From: Bacillota bacterium
GTDB lineage: Bacteria; Bacillota; Clostridia; Christensenellales; Aristaeellaceae
Assembly: GCA_023402355.1 (NCBI GenBank)
Contig: JAEXCG010000061.1
Location: 1 to 14,105, forward strand
Direction of reading: 5' to 3'
DNA: 14,105 nucleotides
Part shown: positions 11,260-14,105 of the stretch, piece after piece
Layout of the letters: each line of letters opens with the position of its first letter
Position numbering within the stretch: position 1 is the stretch's first letter
The notes under the pieces: model-generated
What the model was told of the DNA's origin: nothing
Databases searched by the model: none
Seen by the model: only the letters and a program-made list of their open reading frames with translations
Translations under genes and position numbers: made by a program

Positions 11260-12717
11260 ATGAAGAAGAACGAAAAAACAAAAAAGCCCGGCAAGAAGGG
11301 GCTGTTCAAAACCCGCGTATTCCGCAGCGGCGGCTACAGCGTCGTCCTGTCCCTCGTGGTGGCGGCGGTGATCGTGGCGATAAATCTTTTTGTTTCGGAG
11401 ATTACCTAGACCTACACCAAGATCGACACGACGGCGGAGAAGCTCTACACGCTGGGTGAGCAGAGCGAGAGCATCGTGCGCGCGCTGACGAAGGACGTGA
11501 CGCTCACGCTCGTGGCCCAGAGCGGAAACGAGGACGCCACCCTCAAGGAGCTGCTCAACCGTTACGCCGCGCTCAGCGACCGCGTCACGGTGAAGACGCT
11601 GGACCCCGTCGTGTATCCCAAGAGCCTTGAAAAGTATCAGAGCGCGTCGCTCGCGGAAAACAGCGTGATCGTGGAGAGCGGCGAGCGATTCAGCGTCGTC
11701 GGTTACAGCGAAATCTATGTTTACGACTATTCCTCCTATTACTATACGGGCAGCTACGACGTCTCCTTCGACGGCGAGGGCGCGCTCACCAGCGCCATCG
11801 ACTTTGTAACGAGCGACAACCTGCCGGTGATCTACGCGCTGAGCGGGCACGGGGAGAAGGAGATGGAATCCTGGCTTTCCGAGGCCGTCGCCAAGGAGAA
11901 CATAGAGATGAAGGACCTGAACCTGCTGTCCCTGGAGGCCGTGCCGGAGGACGCGGACAGCCTGCTGATCTACGCGCCCACCTCCGACCTGAGCTCGGAG
12001 GAGGCCGACAAGGTCCTCGCCTACATGGAGGGCGGCGGAAGGCTCGTGCTCGTCACGGATGAATCGGACAAAGCCATGCCGAACCTCGCGCGCATCACCG
12101 AAAACTACGGCGTCGCCGCGCAGGACGGCATCGTCGTGGAGCAGGACATGAACTACTGCCTGCGCGGCTACACGCACTACCTGCTGCCCGAAATAGAGAG
12201 CCACGAGATCACCGATCCGCTGACGGAGGGCCGCCTCTACGCGCTGATGCCGCTCGCGCACGGCATTCGCAGGCTGGACGCTTACCGCAGCTCGCTTGAA
12301 ATCACCGACCTGCTCACCACCACGGACAGCGCCTACAGCAAGCTGGACCCGTACAACGCAACGACGCTGGAAAAGGAAGACGGCGACGTGGACGGCCCGT
12401 TCTCCGTCGCGGTGGCGGTGTCGGAGGCGGTGGACGCGGGCGAAGCGCGCCTCGTGTGGTTCTCGACCTCGCAGTTCCTCGACCAGTCGGTGAACCAGAT
12501 GGTATCCGGCGGCAACGAAGACCTGTTCCTGAACGCGCTGAACTGGATGTGCGAGCGGGAAAACAACATCTCCATCCGCTCCAAGAGCCTGAGCGCGTCG
12601 TATCTGACCATTCCCAGCGGCGAGGCCAGCCTCATCAGCGCGATCATCACCGTGATTTTGCCGCTGCTGGTGCTGTCCATCGGCATCGTCGTGTGCGTGC
12701 GGAGGAGGAAGCGGTAA
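11260..12717 (+). pseudogene. GldG-like ABC auxiliary protein gene interrupted by an in-frame TAG (codon 50)
   Basis: The frame from ATG 11260 (ribosome binding site GGAGGGG) to TAA 12715-12717 would encode 485 residues. Residues about 24-48 are an N-terminal membrane helix. A large extracytoplasmic GldG/ABC_transp_aux-type domain follows (KIDTTAEKLYTLGEQS, then YALSGHGEKEMESWL), and a final helix at about 460-480 ends VCVRRRKR. Codon 50 is TAG (11407-11409), right after the first helix. The frame is uninterrupted for the following 435 codons, and the residues beyond TAG continue the expected TYTKIDTTAEKLY motif. Without readthrough only 49 residues are made. A single C-to-T change from CAG is the simplest origin. 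A sequencing error, a recent nonsense mutation or amber suppression are all possible. Internal GTG 11476 lacks a good binding site. The downstream gene overlaps its stop (TAATGA). Confidence 0.85.
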
Positions 12718-14105
12718 TGAGCAAGGGAAAACGGCTGCTTGCACTGTGCCTGATGCTGGCGATCCTCTCGTCGGGCAGCGTGCTGCTCTCGCGCTACAAC
12801 GAGGCGCAGACCGTGGCGCAGCAGGAGACGGACGAACCGGCGGCGACCGTCGCGGCGCTTTCGGACGTGCAGCGGCTGGACGTGACGTTTCTCGGCGAGC
12901 ACACGGGCCTTCTGCGCACGGACGGCCGCTGGGTGGACGCGGAGGACCCCGCCTTTCCGCTGGACGAGAGCTACGCCGAGGAGATGGCCGACGCGCTTTC
13001 AGACATGCGCTCGGAGCGCAGCGTGACGGGCGAGCCGTCCGAATACGGCCTGGACGACCCGCTGTGCGTCGTGACCGCGCGGGACGCGCAGGGCGCGGAG
13101 TTGACGCTGCAAATCGGCGACAAGAACAAGACGACCGGTCTGTATTACGTGCGCGTGGAGGGGCAAAGCGACATCTACACCGTCTCCTCCAGCGCGGTCA
13201 TGCCCTTCCTGGCGGCGCGGTACGACCGGATCGAGGCCGAGGAGTTTCCGGAGATCGAAACGGACAGCGTGGAGCGCCTGAGCGTCACGGCCAATGGCCG
13301 CTCGCGGACGCTTCTGCACCTTCCGGAGGGATCAAAGAGCGCCTATACCTCGGCCTACACGTGGTTTGAACAGACGGCGGACGGCCTCGCGCCGGTCGGC
13401 ACGGAGGGCGCGCAGAACGCCGCCCAGGAAGCGCTGGGCGTCGTCTGCCTGGGCACCGTGCGCTACGACGCATCGGCGGAGGACATGTCGCGCTTTGGGC
13501 TGGACGATCCCGCCGCGACGCTCGAGGTGACGTACACGCAAAGCGCGCAGACGACGCTGGACGCGCAGGCGCGCCTGCGCGTCCAGGCGCTCACGGAACT
13601 GACAAACCTGGACAAATACGGCCTGCTGGACGACTGGCGAGTGGAAGAAACGCCGGAGGACCCGGCCGAACGCATTCGCCGCGCCTGGTCGGGCGAGCAG
13701 GAGGGGGAGGCGCGCGACTACGAGGTGACCCACGTAAAGCGCCTCACCGTATGGGCGAGCGCGCCGGACGCGGATGGAAACAGCTACCTGCGCCACAGCG
13801 GCTCTTCGCGCATCTTCAGCGTGTCGTCCAGCTATGCCGGGACGCTGATGGAGCTTTTGTCGGGGGATCTGCGGGACGATTCCGTCTGCCTCGTGGAGGC
13901 GGGCCGTGTCAACCGCCTGACGGTTTCAGCCGGCGGCACGACCAAAGTGATCGACGTGGACCGGACGCCCGTGCCGGACGAAGAGGGCGTCCTGAAAGAA
14001 AACACCGCCTACCGGCTGGGCGCTGAGGAAATCGACAGCGCACAGTTTAGCCGGTTCATGAGCCGGGTGAATCTGCTGCAGGCCGAGGCGTACACGGATT
14101 CGAGC
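12717..14105 (+). CDS. DUF4340-like extracytoplasmic protein, incomplete at the window end
   Basis: The frame is open from ATG 12717 to the last base (463 codons) with no stop, so the C-terminus is missing. The N-terminus has a basic start (MSKGKRLLA) and a hydrophobic segment (LCLMLAILSSGSVLL), either a signal peptide or a membrane anchor; the rest should be outside the membrane. Two repeat-like units are visible: YGLDDPLCVV followed by LQIGDKN and YYVRVEGQSDIYTVSSS, and later FGLDDPAATLEVTY with YLRHSGSSRIFSVSSS. This pattern (GLD-P, a beta-strand, then 'Y.......Y.V') is typical of DUF4340 proteins, which are encoded next to GldG-like genes. ATG overlaps the previous stop (TAATGA), indicating coupling. 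Function is unknown; it probably works with the ABC transporter. Confidence 0.85.
   Translation, partial: MSKGKRLLALCLMLAILSSGSVLLSRYNEAQTVAQQETDEPAATVAALSDVQRLDVTFLGEHTGLLRTDGRWVDAEDPAFPLDESYAEEMADALSDMRSERSVTGEPSEYGLDDPLCVVTARDAQGAELTLQIGDKNKTTGLYYVRVEGQSDIYTVSSSAVMPFLAARYDRIEAEEFPEIETDSVERLSVTANGRSRTLLHLPEGSKSAYTSAYTWFEQTADGLAPVGTEGAQNAAQEALGVVCLGTVRYDASAEDMSRFGLDDPAATLEVTYTQSAQTTLDAQARLRVQALTELTNLDKYGLLDDWRVEETPEDPAERIRRAWSGEQEGEARDYEVTHVKRLTVWASAPDADGNSYLRHSGSSRIFSVSSSYAGTLMELLSGDLRDDSVCLVEAGRVNRLTVSAGGTTKVIDVDRTPVPDEEGVLKENTAYRLGAEEIDSAQFSRFMSRVNLLQAEAYTDSS

Noticed and set aside
11206..12744. A 512-codon minus-strand frame opposite the gldG-like gene
   Set aside because: It is composition-driven antisense of the gldG-like gene. 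No ribosome binding site or domain supports it, whereas the plus frame holds the GldG motifs.

Overview
The window looks like a high-GC Bacillota (Clostridia-type) chromosome. This is inferred from strong AGGAGG-type ribosome binding sites, consensus sigma-A promoters (one is TTGACA-N17-TATGAT), a four-part Na+-pumping decarboxylase with a free biotin carrier protein, an ECF-type vitamin transporter beside a type III pantothenate kinase, and a Gld-type ABC operon with a DUF4340-like partner. Genus cannot be fixed from the sequence; a gut-type Christensenellales or Oscillospirales lineage is only a guess. No rRNA, tRNA, CRISPR array, transposase or phage structural gene was seen.

Layout. (1) 1-3528: end of a decarboxylase operon in the order gamma (OadG tail), biotin carrier, beta (OadB), alpha (OadA), closed by a very strong hairpin terminator. 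The alpha subunit transfers a carboxyl group to biotin on the carrier, and the beta subunit couples its release as CO2 to Na+ export. (2) 3685-4500: a lone nucleotidyltransferase-like gene, convergent with (3) 4526-4771, a small XRE regulator; the two share a bidirectional terminator. The XRE gene diverges from a promoter that drives a roughly 200-nt transcript encoding a 23-residue hydrophobic peptide. (4) 5067-8018: a promoter, a roughly 105-nt leader that may be structured, panT-like ECF S component, coaX, homoserine dehydrogenase and a terminator. (5) 8047-9240: a divergent pair made of a 77-residue single-span membrane protein and a LexA/CI-like (XRE + S24) regulator. Three copies of a 13-bp imperfect palindrome lie between them at exactly 31-bp steps. 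(6) 9371-14105: a Gld-type ABC operon (ATPase, ABC-2 permease, GldG-like auxiliary protein, DUF4340-like protein running off the window). The GldG-like gene carries an in-frame TAG as codon 50.

The most interesting points are the two separate 'regulator plus tiny membrane protein' divergent modules, the helically phased operator array, and the isolated amber codon in an otherwise intact gldG-like frame. The vitamin and amino-acid cluster pairs pantothenate uptake and phosphorylation with the committed step of the homoserine branch.
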